Assembly (NCBI GenBank): GCA_947499565.1
Contig: CANMOV010000001.1
Location: 1,364,001 to 1,428,000 of the forward strand
DNA length: 64,000 nt
Source: an uncultured Croceitalea sp.
GTDB lineage: Bacteria > Bacteroidota > Bacteroidia > Flavobacteriales > Flavobacteriaceae
Direction: 5' to 3'
This document shows positions 37,308 to 47,348 of the stretch, piece by piece. Position numbers and translations under genes: made by a program. A model generated the notes under the pieces. That model was not told where the DNA came from, did not search any database, and was given only the letters and a program-made list of their open reading frames with translations. How positions within the stretch are numbered: the first letter of the stretch is position 1; each line of letters opens with the position of its first letter.

Positions 37308-38780
37308 CTATCTACTATAATTAGGACTCTCTTTAGTTATGGTAACATCATGAGGGTGGCTTTCATTAATACCACTAGCAGTAATCTTCACAAACTTACC
37401 TGTGTTTTGGAGTGTGGCTATATCTTTTGCTCCGCAATAGCCCATACCTGCGCGTAAGCCACCTACAAATTGGTGAATACTTTCAAACAAATCTCCTTTA
37501 TAAGGAACGCGACCTACAATACCTTCTGGAACTAGTTTTTTAATATCATCTTCTACATCTTGGAAATAACGGTCTTTGCTGCCTTGTTTCATAGCTTCAA
37601 CAGAACCCATTCCGCGGTAGCTTTTAAATTTTCTGCCTTCATAAATAATTGTCTCTCCTGGAGATTCTTTAGTCCCTGCTAATAAAGAACCTAACATCAC
37701 TGTATCAGCTCCTGCAGCAATGGCTTTGGGGATATCACCTGTATAGCGTATTCCACCATCTGCAATTACCGGCACTCCCGAGCCTTTGATAGCTGCTGCC
37801 ACTTCTAAAACTGCTGAGAATTGCGGAAAGCCCACCCCAGCGACAACTCGGGTAGTACAAATAGAACCTGGTCCAATACCTACTTTTACCGCATCAGCTC
37901 CAGCATCAACCAAATACTTAGCTGCTTCTCCCGTAGCTATATTACCAACAATAACATCTAGTTGTGGAAATTTACTTTTAACTTCTTTTAGAACAGCAAC
38001 TACTCCCTTAGTATGGCCATGTGCAGTATCAATCACTACTGCATCCACTCCGGCATTAACCAAAGCTTCTGCCCTATCTACAGCATCACCTGTGACTCCA
38101 AGAGCTGCCGCAACACGAAGTCGACCATACTTATCCTTATTTGCAATAGGTTTTTGGGTAAGTTTTGTGATATCTCTAAAAGTAATAAGACCAACCAATT
38201 TATAATTATCATCAACCACTGGAAGTTTTTCGATCTTATGCTCTTGCAATATTTCTTCAGCTTCAGAAAGAGAAGTACCTTCCGCTGCAGTAACCAAATT
38301 TTCTGAGGTCATCACCTCAGCAATTGGCCTTTCATTATTTTTTTCGAAACGTAAATCGCGATTGGTTACGATACCAATAAGTTTCCCTGCATCATCCACA
38401 ATAGGTATTCCGCCAATACTGTGCTCCTTCATATTAGCTTTTGCATCACTCACTTTAGCGCTAAGTGGCATTGTTACTGGGTCTAATATCATACCACTTT
38501 CAGCACGTTTTACCTTTCTGACTTTTATCGCTTGCTGCTCTATAGTCATATTCTTATGCAATACCCCTATTCCTCCTTCTTGAGCAATGGCAATAGCCAT
38601 TCGACTCTCAGTAACGGTGTCCATAGCTGCTGAAACTATAGGCACATTAATAGTGATATTACGTGTAAATTTAGCTTGAATATTAACTTCTCTTGGGAGG
38701 ACTTCAGAAAAAGCTGGCACAAGCAGCACATCATCATAAGTTAAACCTTCGCCAAGAATTTTATTTAGGTGAGCTTCCAT
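37308..38780 (-). CDS. guaB: Inosine-5'-monophosphate dehydrogenase
   Basis: A 490-aa enzyme that oxidises IMP to XMP with NAD+, the committed step of GMP synthesis. It has the TIM barrel interrupted by two CBS domains (about 96-205; [17 protein letters not shown]), the catalytic Cys308 in [11 protein letters not shown], the active-site flap with YRGMGS and the C-terminal [14 protein letters not shown]. Length and motifs are normal. It is monocistronic, with a clear -7 promoter element close to its start. Confidence 0.98.
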   Translation of the reverse strand: MEAHLNKILGEGLTYDDVLLVPAFSEVLPREVNIQAKFTRNITINVPIVSAAMDTVTESRMAIAIAQEGGIGVLHKNMTIEQQAIKVRKVKRAESGMILDPVTMPLSAKVSDAKANMKEHSIGGIPIVDDAGKLIGIVTNRDLRFEKNNERPIAEVMTSENLVTAAEGTSLSEAEEILQEHKIEKLPVVDDNYKLVGLITFRDITKLTQKPIANKDKYGRLRVAAALGVTGDAVDRAEALVNAGVDAVVIDTAHGHTKGVVAVLKEVKSKFPQLDVIVGNIATGEAAKYLVDAGADAVKVGIGPGSICTTRVVAGVGFPQFSAVLEVAAAIKGSGVPVIADGGIRYTGDIPKAIAAGADTVMLGSLLAGTKESPGETIIYEGRKFKSYRGMGSVEAMKQGSKDRYFQDVEDDIKKLVPEGIVGRVPYKGDLFESIHQFVGGLRAGMGYCGAKDIATLQNTGKFVKITASGINESHPHDVTITKESPNYSR

Positions 38781-38803
38781 TGCAATTACGGATTAATTGC
38801 GTG

Positions 38804-38811
38804 CAAAGATA
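38804..38811 (-). promoter_or_regulatory. -7 promoter element of guaB
   Basis: On the minus strand TATCTTTG fits the Bacteroidota TAnnTTTG consensus, about 24 bp before the guaB start. No good TTTG lies at the expected 19-21 bp spacing upstream. Confidence 0.5.
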
Positions 38812-38939
38812 CTCTTTTTTGATTAGTCATTTTTGAACAAACAATGTTCATCTTAAAACCTCAAAAAGTTAAAATTTAATGCTAAATCATTGGTAATGAA
38901 ACCTTAATATGAAGTTATTTTTATTTATTCTAAATAAGC

Positions 38940-38970
38940 TTTGTTTTTTGCAAAACCAATTTTATATTTG
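38940..38970 (+). promoter_or_regulatory. Full Bacteroidota-type promoter of the TonB receptor
   Basis: TTTG (38940-38943), a 19-bp spacer, then TATATTTG (38963-38970) match the TTTG-N19-21-TAnnTTTG promoter of Bacteroidota at both elements. The receptor start codon follows 34 bp downstream. I see no Fur-like palindrome, which does not exclude iron control. Confidence 0.7.
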
Positions 38971-39004
38971 CCTTGTTATTTTAAATCAGTCTAAATAAAA
39001 AGTA

Positions 39005-41224
39005 ATGTTTAAAAAATTAAGTTTACTAGCAATCATAGTCGCTTTTTCTTCAATAGCTCAGCAAAACAAACCTCAAAAAATAGATTCTATTCGCTTAAAT
39101 GAAGTAGTACTATCCGCCAAAGTGATTTTGGGTAGTAAGTTCGAAGCAAAAAATAGAACTGGTTCTGCCTATTATATTTCTCCTGAAGAAATAAAAAAGT
39201 TCAACTATACTGATGTTAATAGAACTCTAAGAAGTGTGCCTGGTGTAAACGTATATGAAGAAGATGGTTTTGGATTGCGTCCTAATATTAGTTTACGAGG
39301 TACCTCACCTGAGCGTAGTTCAAAAATCACTTTAATGGAAGATGGGGTTTTAATTGCCCCTGCACCCTACAGCGCGCCTTCAGCATATTATTTTCCAACC
39401 ATAGCTAGAATGCAGGCTGTTGAAATTTTGAAAGGAAGCAGCCAAGTACAGTACGGTCCATATACTACTGGCGGTGCTATTAACATGATATCTACAGAGG
39501 TCCCGGACGACTTTGGAATTTTTATCAACTCAAGTTATGGTAGCTTTCAAAGTGGTCGTCTCCATGCACAGTTAGGTGATAGCAAAAAGAACTTTGGATA
39601 CTCTGTTGAATATTTAAATTATAATTCTAATGGATTTAAAGAACTGGACAACGGTGCTAATACTGGATTTGATAAAAACGATCTAGTCGCAAAGTTTAAA
39701 ATCAAAACTAATCCTGATGCTAAGCTTGGACAAGAACTTGAAATAAAATTCCAATATTCTGATGAAATATCTAATGAAACATATCTTGGATTAACTCAAA
39801 CAGATTTTGAAGCTACACCTTTTAGGCGTTACGCAGGTTCACAAGTAGATGAAATGAATACGGAGCATATTCAATTTATGGGAACCCATACCTTAAAATT
39901 CAGTGATTATTTCCACATAACTACCGTGGGTTACATAAATGATTTTAGCCGTAATTGGTATAAAGTAGATTTTGTAACAGTTAACGGTGAACGTGAAGGC
40001 ATAGGAACTATTTTTAACAGTCCAGACACTTTCTCTCCTTATCTGGATTTAATTACCGGAACTGTAAATAGTGGGGATGATGATGCACTAAATGTTAGAG
40101 CAAATAATAGGAAATATCTTTCAACTGGAATCCAGACCAAACTTGATTATCATTGGACCGGTGAAAATACTTTCCATGATATTGAAGTTGGTTTACGATA
40201 TCACTTTGATGAGGAAGATCGTTTTCAATGGATTGATGACTATGCTATTACAGATGGCATCCTACAATTATCAAATGCCGGTATACCAGGAACAAATGCT
40301 AATAGAATTAGCGATGCAAGAGCATTTTCCTCCTATGCATTATACAAATTAAAATATAAAAACCTTACACTTACACCAGGAATTAGATATGAGAATATAA
40401 CCCTTGGGCGTTCCAATTATGGTACTAATGATGTTGAAAGAACAGGGATTAACCTATCCGAACGTGAAAACAAAGTTGATGTTTTTATACCAGGCATTGG
40501 TTTTAATTACAACTTTACAAATATTTCCCTATTTGGAGGAATTCATAAAGGGTTTTCTCCACCAAGCAATCAAGTTGGAGAAGAACCTGAGGAAAGCATA
40601 AACTATGAATTGGGAACTCGTTTTTCTTATGCGGGATTTACAGGTGAAGTAGTTGGATTCTATAACGATTATAGCAACTTATTAGGTAGCGATTTGGCTG
40701 CAACTGGAGGCACAGGCTCCTTAGATCAATTTAATGCAGGAGAAGTAAAAGTTCAAGGGTTAGAAGTTTTATTAAACTATAATCTACTCCCAAAAAGTGA
40801 AAACTTTATTATGCCAATTACTTTAGGGTATACGTTAACCGATACTGAGTTCCAAAATAGTTTTGGTAGCGAAAATGACATTTGGGGAGAAGTTAATGCA
40901 GGAGATGAGCTTCCTTATCTTTCTAAACACCAATTGAATGCTACAATTTCATTTGAACATGAAAAGTATGAAATTAACTTTAGTGGGCGATATAATGGAG
41001 CATTCAGAACACAAGCAGGTTCAGGGTCCATACCAGCAAATGAAATTGTAGGCGACAATCTAGTTTTAGATTTGGGAGGAAAATATCGACTAAACCCGCA
41101 TATTGCGGTTACAATAAATACAATGAATCTGTTGGATGAGACTTATGCTGTTGCTAGAGTTCCTGCAGGTCTGCGACCAGGAATGCCTTTTAGCATTTTG
41201 GGAGGATTGGAAATACGTTACTAA
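39005..41224 (+). CDS. TonB-dependent outer-membrane receptor (FecA-like)
   Basis: A 739-aa receptor with signal peptide (MFKKLSLLAIIVAFSSIAQQ), a plug domain (about 50-165; GVNVYEEDGFGLRPNISLRG and VEILKGSSQVQYGPYTTGGAINMIS) and a beta-barrel ending in an aromatic-basic tail (GGLEIRY). There is no N-terminal carboxypeptidase-like extension and no signalling domain, so it is not a SusC-type or sigma-regulating receptor. It resembles ferric dicitrate/siderophore receptors; iron transport is an inference. Its promoter is the clearest in the window and a strong terminator follows. Confidence 0.92.
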   Translation: MFKKLSLLAIIVAFSSIAQQNKPQKIDSIRLNEVVLSAKVILGSKFEAKNRTGSAYYISPEEIKKFNYTDVNRTLRSVPGVNVYEEDGFGLRPNISLRGTSPERSSKITLMEDGVLIAPAPYSAPSAYYFPTIARMQAVEILKGSSQVQYGPYTTGGAINMISTEVPDDFGIFINSSYGSFQSGRLHAQLGDSKKNFGYSVEYLNYNSNGFKELDNGANTGFDKNDLVAKFKIKTNPDAKLGQELEIKFQYSDEISNETYLGLTQTDFEATPFRRYAGSQVDEMNTEHIQFMGTHTLKFSDYFHITTVGYINDFSRNWYKVDFVTVNGEREGIGTIFNSPDTFSPYLDLITGTVNSGDDDALNVRANNRKYLSTGIQTKLDYHWTGENTFHDIEVGLRYHFDEEDRFQWIDDYAITDGILQLSNAGIPGTNANRISDARAFSSYALYKLKYKNLTLTPGIRYENITLGRSNYGTNDVERTGINLSERENKVDVFIPGIGFNYNFTNISLFGGIHKGFSPPSNQVGEEPEESINYELGTRFSYAGFTGEVVGFYNDYSNLLGSDLAATGGTGSLDQFNAGEVKVQGLEVLLNYNLLPKSENFIMPITLGYTLTDTEFQNSFGSENDIWGEVNAGDELPYLSKHQLNATISFEHEKYEINFSGRYNGAFRTQAGSGSIPANEIVGDNLVLDLGGKYRLNPHIAVTINTMNLLDETYAVARVPAGLRPGMPFSILGGLEIRY

Positions 41225-41245
41225 AATTATAGTAGTACTTAAAAA

Positions 41246-41281
41246 TAAAAAGGAGCCTCGTAAAAATTGGGCTCCTTTTTA
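41246..41281. terminator. Bidirectional terminator, TonB receptor / HMG-CoA lyase
   Basis: TAAAAAGGAGCC pairs with GGCTCCTTTTTA around a 12-nt loop. The A and T tracts are part of the stem, so it can stop transcription from both sides. It ends 2 bp before the last base of the HMG-CoA lyase gene's stop codon. Confidence 0.85.
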
Positions 41282-41282
41282 T

Positions 41283-42146
41283 TTAGTGATATTTAGAAAA
41301 TAACTCTGTAGCCTTATTGTACGCAGCTTCAAATACCATGGAGTTTACATTGGAATCTGCCTTTTCTGAAGTGAAGTAAGAAAGCATTTTTTCTGTGGGC
41401 ATATTACCCGTAAGTTCATCTTTTGCCATTGGGCAGCCACCAAATCCCTGTATAGCACCATCAAAGCGTCTGCACCCTGCTTTATAAGCAGCAGCTACTT
41501 TTTCATACCATTTAGTTGGTGTTGTATGCAGGTGAGCACCAAATTCTATATCTGGATATTTTGGGATTAGGTTAGAAAATAGGTAGTCTATAGTCTCCGG
41601 GTTAGAAGTACCAACGGTATCTGAAAGCGAAAGAATCTTAGCACCCATTTCTGCAAGCCTTTCTGTCCACTCCCCTACTATCTCTACATTCCATGGGTCA
41701 CCATATGGGTTGCCAAATCCCATGGAAATATAAGTTACCACTTCTTTGTTCGTCGCTTTTGCAATTTCTAAAATCGTTTTAAGTGTCTCTACAGATTGTT
41801 CAATAGTCTTATGCGTATTACGCATTTGAAAGTTTTCGGAAATAGAGAAAGGATATCCTAGATAATCTATTTCTTTATGCTTACTTGCATCGGTAGCTCC
41901 CCTAACATTTGCTACAATTGCCAGTAGTTTACTTTGGGTCCTAGATAAATCCAACAGACTTAAAACCTCAGCCGTATCCATCATTTGGGGAATTGCTTTT
42001 GGAGAAACAAAACTGCCAAAGTCTATAGTATCAAAGCCACATCCCAAAAGTGATTGAATATATTTCACCTTAAGTTTTGTCGGAATAAAAGTTTTAATGC
42101 CTTGCATAGCATCTCTTGGGCATTCTATGAGCTTAACATTTGACAT
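41283..42146 (-). CDS. Hydroxymethylglutaryl-CoA lyase
   Basis: A 287-aa TIM-barrel enzyme that splits HMG-CoA to acetyl-CoA and acetoacetate, the last step of leucine breakdown. Visible: ECPRDAMQG at residues 8-16 (family ExPRDxxQ with the metal-binding Asp), SLSDTVGTSNPE, the H-x-H metal ligands in EFGAHLHTTP, and the active-site Cys loop GFGGCPMAKDELTGN, which is the family signature. It is 19 bp downstream of the LysE gene and may be co-transcribed with it. Confidence 0.94.
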   Translation of the reverse strand: MSNVKLIECPRDAMQGIKTFIPTKLKVKYIQSLLGCGFDTIDFGSFVSPKAIPQMMDTAEVLSLLDLSRTQSKLLAIVANVRGATDASKHKEIDYLGYPFSISENFQMRNTHKTIEQSVETLKTILEIAKATNKEVVTYISMGFGNPYGDPWNVEIVGEWTERLAEMGAKILSLSDTVGTSNPETIDYLFSNLIPKYPDIEFGAHLHTTPTKWYEKVAAAYKAGCRRFDGAIQGFGGCPMAKDELTGNMPTEKMLSYFTSEKADSNVNSMVFEAAYNKATELFSKYH

Positions 42147-42165
42147 ACTAATTTCAAAATTACCA

Positions 42166-42792
42166 TTATTTATCTGATAGTAATAGATAAATAGCTATGC
42201 TAATGAAAACCACAATTTGTAGCCATTTAAGAAATAATCCTGCTTTTGGCGTCTTTAAAATATAGTTTGATATGGAACCCGCAAGAATTGCAATTGTTCC
42301 AAAAATTAAAAATGAGACTCCAATAAAAAGAAAACCTAAAACATAAAACTGCAGTACCGTACTCATAGCATCACTAAACAAAAAACCAGGAAAGAAGGCA
42401 AGAAAAAAAATAGTCACTTTAGGGTTGAGTACGTTCATTATAAAACCTTTTCTAAAAAGGTTCCATAATCCAGTTTTTGAGACAGATTGGTTGTCTATAT
42501 GGATTTTATTCCCTGCTCTATAAACCATGTAGGAGAGATATAACAAATACCCAACACCAAATAATTTTATGATAAGAAAAACAGTATTGTTGTTTTTAAT
42601 AATAGTAGATACACCAAAAGCTAGGAGACTTGTATGTATTAAACAACCCGTCATTAAACCAGCCACTGTTGCTAAACCATACTTTTTGCCATTAGCAATG
42701 CTCTGGGTAAGTACATAAATATTATCTGGGCCAGGTGAAATGCTAAGTGCAGCTGTTGCTAAAATGAAACCTAGTAGTATTTCGTAATTCAA
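42166..42792 (-). CDS. LysE/RhtB-family amino-acid exporter
   Basis: A 208-aa membrane protein with about six transmembrane segments. The family motif SPGPDNIYVLTQSIANGKKYG at the first helix-loop and the NPKVTIFFLAFFPGFL motif in the middle are intact. These proteins export amino acids such as lysine, threonine or homoserine. Here it precedes HMG-CoA lyase in the same direction, which may hint at a branched-chain amino-acid link, but this is weak. It is divergent from the Dabb lipoprotein gene. Confidence 0.92.
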   Translation of the reverse strand: MNYEILLGFILATAALSISPGPDNIYVLTQSIANGKKYGLATVAGLMTGCLIHTSLLAFGVSTIIKNNNTVFLIIKLFGVGYLLYLSYMVYRAGNKIHIDNQSVSKTGLWNLFRKGFIMNVLNPKVTIFFLAFFPGFLFSDAMSTVLQFYVLGFLFIGVSFLIFGTIAILAGSISNYILKTPKAGLFLKWLQIVVFISIAIYLLLSDK

Positions 42793-42870
42793 AGTTGAAT
42801 ATCTAAGCGGTTAAAATACGAATTCTATGATTTAAAAAACTTATATTTCAACCAACTAAAATTTCACCAA

Positions 42871-43299
42871 ATGAAAAATATATACCAATTTCAAAAGATA
42901 GCAATCCTTGCCCTAGTGTTTATTTTTTGTGGATGTGTTTCCGTTGCGGTAAAAGAAAATTCAAAAATGACTTCTCAAGAAACTATAAATCAAGATAAGT
43001 TACTACGCCATATTGTACTTTTTAAATTCAAGGAAAACACCACAAAAGAAGAGCTACAGGAAATTGAAGATACCTTTGCAGCACTACCTTCAAAAATTTC
43101 CGAAATTGTAGATTTTGAGTGGGGTACCAATAATAGCCCCGAAGGTTTAGACAAAGGTTTTACGCATTCCTTTTTTGTAAGCTTTAAGAATGAAGAAGGA
43201 AGAGCGGTATATTTACCACATCCGGATCATAAAGCTTTTGTAGAAGTCGCTTCTCCACATATAGAAGATGTATTGGTTTTAGATTACTGGACTAAATAA
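42871..43299 (+). CDS. Lipoprotein with Dabb (stress-responsive alpha-beta barrel) domain
   Basis: A 142-aa protein with a lipoprotein signal (ALVFIFCGC, lipid on the last Cys, about residue 23) and a C-terminal Dabb domain (about 45-140): LLRHIVLFKFKENTTKEEL, the H-S-F-F-V-S-F strand and YLPHPDHKAFVE. Dabb proteins form dimeric ferredoxin-like barrels; the role is mostly unknown. Being a lipoprotein, it sits in the periplasm. It converges with the DinB-like gene, with only 3 bp between stop codons and no hairpin. Confidence 0.87.
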   Translation: MKNIYQFQKIAILALVFIFCGCVSVAVKENSKMTSQETINQDKLLRHIVLFKFKENTTKEELQEIEDTFAALPSKISEIVDFEWGTNNSPEGLDKGFTHSFFVSFKNEEGRAVYLPHPDHKAFVEVASPHIEDVLVLDYWTK

Positions 43300-43302
43300 C
43301 TT

Positions 43303-43839
43303 TTACCAAGTATACTCTGGTGGCTTAATATTATTTAGGCGCAAATAGAGGTTTGCTTTTGCCCTATGGTTGGTTAAATGGTCTTGCACATAAAAAAAGG
43401 CAAAAGCCCTACTTACCTTATTTCCGCTATGGTACATTACACAAGTTTCGTTGAGCTTACTTTTTTCAACCGTTTTGATGACATTGGTAGTGTAAGCGAA
43501 ACCCTTTTTTAAAAGAGAAATAATTTCAGATTTACTCATTGTAGTAGCATCTGGTGTATTTGGTTTTACTTCCATACCCTGAACATAACGTTTGGTTAAA
43601 AGTTCAATGGTATAACCAATATGTACCATTTGTTCTGCAAAAGATTTACTCTCTGGGGTGGGTTTGTATCCGTATAAGTCTTCTGGCATAGCCTCTGCAA
43701 CTTCCAAACAGTGTAATTGTGCTTCTAGCCAAACAGGTAGATACATTTTAGTAAATTCAGTTTTTGGCTCGCTTTTTTCCTGGCAAAATACTAAAGTGGC
43801 AGAAAATAGCGCTATTAGAACTATTACGAATTGCTTCAT
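43303..43839 (-). CDS. Secreted DinB-like four-helix protein
   Basis: A 178-aa protein. The start is set at MKQFVIVLIALFSATLVFCQ, a proper signal peptide; the frame is open 23 codons further upstream but those residues would bury it, and they run into pyrD. The mature part is a DinB/DUF664-like helical bundle with EQMVHIGYTIELLTKRY and a final H-L-T-N-H-R-A helix (QDHLTNHRAKANLYLRL). The histidines in these helices match the metal site of the family. It lies 10 bp after pyrD in the same direction, so probably follows it in one transcript. Confidence 0.82.
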   Translation of the reverse strand: MKQFVIVLIALFSATLVFCQEKSEPKTEFTKMYLPVWLEAQLHCLEVAEAMPEDLYGYKPTPESKSFAEQMVHIGYTIELLTKRYVQGMEVKPNTPDATTMSKSEIISLLKKGFAYTTNVIKTVEKSKLNETCVMYHSGNKVSRAFAFFYVQDHLTNHRAKANLYLRLNNIKPPEYTW

Positions 43840-43849
43840 TTGAAAAGGC

Positions 43850-44890
43850 TTATTGTTCCTTCTCCAATATAGCTTTATTGATTTGCTTAAGCAAACCTGG
43901 TCCTTCATAAACGAATCCCGTATACAATTGTACTAAATCTGCACCTGCTTCTAGTTTTTCAAGAGCATCTTCAGCAGAATGGATACCTCCTACTCCAATT
44001 ATAGGAAAGGATTTGTTGCTCTTTTCAGCTAAAAAACGAATTACCTCAGTACTACGATTTGTTAAAGGTTTGCCACTAAGACCACCTTTTTCCTCAGCTA
44101 AAGTTAGATGAGATTTAAGTCCTTTTCTGCTTATTGTAGTATTTGTAGCAATTACACCATCTATTTTTGTAGTATTTATAATACTTATTATATCCAATAA
44201 CTGGTTATTAGTTAAGTCTGGTGCTATTTTTAGAAGAATTGGCTTCTCATCTACACCATAGCTCTTTGCAATTTTGGTATTTTCACGTTTGAGTTTCTTT
44301 AAAATGTCTGTTAAGGGTTTTTTATCTTGTAATTCCCTAAGACCCGGCGTATTGGGTGAACTAACGTTTACCACAAAATAGTCTACATGCTCAAAAAGAG
44401 CATCAAAACAAATTAAATAGTCTTTTACTGCTTCTTCGTTTTTGGTTACCTTATTTTTTCCAATATTACCCCCTACAATAACGCGATGTTTTTTCTTTAA
44501 TCTTTCAACAGCATCATAAACACCTCCATTATTAAAACCCATTCTGTTAATAATTCCTTGGTCATCCAGCAAACGAAATAGTCTAGGCTTAGGATTCCCT
44601 GGCTGTCCTTTAGGAGTTAAGGTACCTATTTCTATAAAACCAAAACCAAAATCTGAAAACTCATTATAAAGTTTGGCATCTTTATCAAAACCAGCTGCTA
44701 AGCCCACAGGGTTTTTAAATTTTATTCCAAAAACCTCTCGCTCCAACCTTTTATCCTCAATAAGATATAAAGACCTAAATAACGAGGAAAAACCTAATTT
44801 AGAAAGGATTCGTATTGCAGAAAAAGAAAAGTGATGGGCAGTTTCGGCATTCAACAAAAACAACAAAGGCCGAATAAAATACTTATACAT
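43850..44890 (-). CDS. pyrD: Dihydroorotate dehydrogenase (quinone), class 2
   Basis: A 346-aa FMN enzyme that oxidises dihydroorotate to orotate in pyrimidine synthesis, bound to the inner membrane. The N-terminal helix [24 protein letters not shown] is the class 2 membrane-binding hairpin. FMN and substrate motifs follow: [45 protein letters not shown], the catalytic Ser in [11 protein letters not shown], and [28 protein letters not shown] start at the ATG (44890) and not at the TTG one codon upstream. Confidence 0.97.
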   Translation of the reverse strand: MYKYFIRPLLFLLNAETAHHFSFSAIRILSKLGFSSLFRSLYLIEDKRLEREVFGIKFKNPVGLAAGFDKDAKLYNEFSDFGFGFIEIGTLTPKGQPGNPKPRLFRLLDDQGIINRMGFNNGGVYDAVERLKKKHRVIVGGNIGKNKVTKNEEAVKDYLICFDALFEHVDYFVVNVSSPNTPGLRELQDKKPLTDILKKLKRENTKIAKSYGVDEKPILLKIAPDLTNNQLLDIISIINTTKIDGVIATNTTISRKGLKSHLTLAEEKGGLSGKPLTNRSTEVIRFLAEKSNKSFPIIGVGGIHSAEDALEKLEAGADLVQLYTGFVYEGPGLLKQINKAILEKEQ

Positions 44891-44907
44891 CAAAAATTAA
44901 ATTTGAG

Positions 44908-44915
44908 CAAAAATA
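44908..44915 (-). promoter_or_regulatory. -7 promoter element of pyrD
   Basis: On the minus strand TATTTTTG fits TAnnTTTG, 18 bp before the pyrD start. Confidence 0.45.
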
Positions 44916-44947
44916 GAAACTATAAAGGTGTCTTTTAACATCTTTTA

Positions 44948-45421
44948 CTATTTTTCGTTAACAGGGACAGTTGGGTAAAGGGGACTGTTTGCTATTTGGT
45001 TGCATAACATCACATATAGATTGTATTGCTCCTCATTAAAAATTCCAAGCATACGTTTATCCAACATCCTTAAATTACTCTGCATACTATCTAACAGTTT
45101 TTTATATTGGTGTGACATTGTCATTAGAACCTCAGGCGAGCTTTCTTCGTGTCGTTTTAATAAATTATCTGCCTGATTTATTAAAAAACTGTTTCGGTAC
45201 TTTAGTTCAGCACCCCAATTCCTCATTTTTTCAACCTGGAGAGAATCCAACTTAAAAACCTTTTTAATAGTCTCATCATCTTTACCACCAATACCCAAAT
45301 AACAATCCATCTGAGAATAGGCAGAGAAAGCAAAAAATAGAATAAAACTGTTTAGCAGTGTTTTTATCAAATCAGTCAGGTTAACAAAGCAATATACTTG
45401 CAATGACCCTTTTTTTATCAT
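44948..45421 (-). CDS. Small exported helical protein of unknown function
   Basis: Up to 157 aa. The strongest signal-peptide-like stretch is LIKTLLNSFILFFAFSAYSQ, which begins at a TTG (codon 18), so the true start may be that TTG (about 45370) and not the upstream ATG. The mature part, MDCYLGIGGKDDETIKKVFKL onward, is helical and charged with a late FNEEQYNLYVMLCNQ motif, recalling CpxP/Spy-like periplasmic proteins with L-T-x-x-Q helices, but without the exact motif. I do not recognise a family. It ends 55 bp upstream of the pyrD start codon and is divergent from pepT. Confidence 0.6.
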   Translation of the reverse strand: MIKKGSLQVYCFVNLTDLIKTLLNSFILFFAFSAYSQMDCYLGIGGKDDETIKKVFKLDSLQVEKMRNWGAELKYRNSFLINQADNLLKRHEESSPEVLMTMSHQYKKLLDSMQSNLRMLDKRMLGIFNEEQYNLYVMLCNQIANSPLYPTVPVNEK

Positions 45422-45441
45422 ATTTCCGATTTAATAAGCAT

Positions 45442-45449
45442 TATTTTTG
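45442..45449 (+). promoter_or_regulatory. -7 promoter element of pepT
   Basis: TATTTTTG fits TAnnTTTG, 16 bp before the pepT ATG. Confidence 0.4.
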
Positions 45450-45465
45450 ATGAAAAGCATGTTTT

Positions 45466-46692
45466 ATGGAAAACCTACTACCTCGATTTTTAGAATATGT
45501 CCAGATTGACACCCAAAGTGACCCGAATTCTAAAACAACTCCTAGTACGGAAAAGCAATGGAAATTAGCAAAAAAGTTAGTGTTAGAACTAAGTAAAATT
45601 GGTTTAGAAAAAGTTTCAATTGATGAAAATGGTTACATTATGGCAACCTTACCAAGTAATCTAAATAAAGAGATTCCTACCATTGGATTTATAGCTCATT
45701 ATGATACAACTCCAGATTTTACTGGAACAAATGTAAAACCACAGATAATTGAAAATTATGATGGGGGTGACATCATCTTAGATAAAGCTACAAACACCAT
45801 ATTATCTCCAGCATACTTTGAAGATTTAAAGCAGTACGTAGGACAAACGCTAATTACTACTAATGGAAAAACTTTATTAGGAGCTGATGATAAAGCTGGG
45901 ATAGCAGAAATAATAACTGCAATGGAGTATTTAATTAAACACCCTGAAATAAAACACGGAAAAATCAGAGTAGGATTTACACCAGATGAAGAAATTGGTA
46001 GAGGAGCTCATAAGTTTGATGTCAAAAAATTTGGAGCTAACTGGGCTTATACAGTAGATGGCAGTCAAGTTGGAGAGCTAGAATATGAGAATTTTAATGC
46101 CGCTTCTGCTAAGATTTCCATTAAAGGGAAAAGCGTACATCCCGGTTACGCAAAAAACAAAATGGTAAATGCAATAGGTATTGCCAATGAGTTTATAAGT
46201 CTTATGCCTTCTAGAGAAGTACCCGAAATGACCGAAGGACGAGAAGGCTTTTTTCATATTCATACCATTAAAGGTGATATTGAACATGCCGAATTTGAAC
46301 TGATTATTCGTGATCACGATGAAGAACACTTTCTAGCTAGAAAAGAATTACTCGAAGCAATAGCTAAAAAAATAAATACCAAACACGATAACATTGTTAC
46401 TGTTTCTATAAACGACCAATACCAAAATATGAAAGAAAAAGTAGAACCTGTCTTTCATGTCATTGAAATAGCGGAAGAAGCTATGCTCAAAATTGGTATT
46501 GAACCACTAATTAAACCTATTCGCGGAGGTACAGATGGTTCTCAGCTAAGTTTTATGGGACTTCCCTGCCCCAATATTTTTGCTGGTGGACATAATTTCC
46601 ATGGAAAATATGAATATGTTCCTTTAGAGAGCATGGAAAAGGCAGTTGAAACTATTGTAAAAATTTGCGAACTTACTGGTGAAAAATTCTAG
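45466..46692 (+). CDS. pepT: Peptidase T (aminotripeptidase)
   Basis: A 408-aa zinc tripeptidase of the M20B family, which removes the N-terminal residue from tripeptides in the cytosol. Metal and catalytic residues are visible: H in [11 protein letters not shown] in [13 protein letters not shown], the catalytic E-E pair in [14 protein letters not shown] in [14 protein letters not shown], and the last His in [15 protein letters not shown]. Length and order are normal. It is followed after 2 bp by a YdeI-like gene. Confidence 0.97.
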   Translation: MENLLPRFLEYVQIDTQSDPNSKTTPSTEKQWKLAKKLVLELSKIGLEKVSIDENGYIMATLPSNLNKEIPTIGFIAHYDTTPDFTGTNVKPQIIENYDGGDIILDKATNTILSPAYFEDLKQYVGQTLITTNGKTLLGADDKAGIAEIITAMEYLIKHPEIKHGKIRVGFTPDEEIGRGAHKFDVKKFGANWAYTVDGSQVGELEYENFNAASAKISIKGKSVHPGYAKNKMVNAIGIANEFISLMPSREVPEMTEGREGFFHIHTIKGDIEHAEFELIIRDHDEEHFLARKELLEAIAKKINTKHDNIVTVSINDQYQNMKEKVEPVFHVIEIAEEAMLKIGIEPLIKPIRGGTDGSQLSFMGLPCPNIFAGGHNFHGKYEYVPLESMEKAVETIVKICELTGEKF

Positions 46693-46694
46693 CC

Positions 46695-47288
46695 ATGGAC
46701 AAGTTTGAAAAAATTGAAGCTTATTTCAACGAAGAGCATCAATACAAAAATGCTATTGGCATATTAAGGGACATAGTTCTTAAAACAAAGCTTGAAGAAA
46801 CTTATAAATGGATGTTCCCAACATATACTTTAGACAATAAAAATGTATTATCTATCTGTAAGTTTAAAAGCCATTTTGGGATTTGGTTTTTTAATGGCGT
46901 GTTTTTGAGTGATCCAAAAAATGTGCTCAGGAATGCCCAAGAAGGTAAAACCAAAGCGATGCGACATTGGAAGTTTACCTCCATAGAACAGATTAATAAA
47001 AATGCTGTTCTTGGCTATATAAACGAAGCCATAGAAAATCAGAAAAACGGTCGGATACTTGCACCAGCAAAAGCATCAAAGGAAATCATAATTTCTGAAT
47101 TGCTTTCCAAAAAGTTAACTGATGATAATAAGCTCAAAAAAGCTTTTGATGTATTTAGCAACTATAAGCAAAAAGAGTTTCACGAATATATTGTTACTGC
47201 CAAACAAGAAAAAACCAAATTAAAAAGATTAGAAAAGATACTTCCTATGATTTTAAAAGGTATAGGTCTAAATGATAAGTATCGTTAA
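46695..47288 (+). CDS. YdeI/OmpD-associated (DUF1801) family protein
   Basis: A 197-aa cytosolic protein. Residues about 10-115 form a DUF1801 domain (LRDIVLKTKLEETYKWMFPTY, KFKSHFGIWFFNGVFL), and the C-terminal ~70 residues (AFDVFSNYKQKEFHEYIVTAKQ, then KRLEKILPMILKG) are the OmdA/YdeI bacteriocin-protection motif. YdeI-like proteins are linked to resistance to cationic peptides in other bacteria, without a known mechanism. It starts 2 bp after pepT, so they form one operon, closed by a strong terminator. Confidence 0.88.
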   Translation: MDKFEKIEAYFNEEHQYKNAIGILRDIVLKTKLEETYKWMFPTYTLDNKNVLSICKFKSHFGIWFFNGVFLSDPKNVLRNAQEGKTKAMRHWKFTSIEQINKNAVLGYINEAIENQKNGRILAPAKASKEIIISELLSKKLTDDNKLKKAFDVFSNYKQKEFHEYIVTAKQEKTKLKRLEKILPMILKGIGLNDKYR

Positions 47289-47292
47289 ATAA

Positions 47293-47324
47293 AAAAGTCC
47301 TATAACTTTCATTATAGGACTTTT
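47293..47324. terminator. Bidirectional terminator, YdeI-like gene / yajC
   Basis: AAAAGTCCTATAA pairs perfectly (13 bp) with TTATAGGACTTTT around CTTTCA. It starts 4 bp after the YdeI-like stop and serves the convergent nusB-yajC operon as well. Confidence 0.88.
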
Positions 47325-47348
47325 AAGTTGTTTTATTTTCTGCTAAAA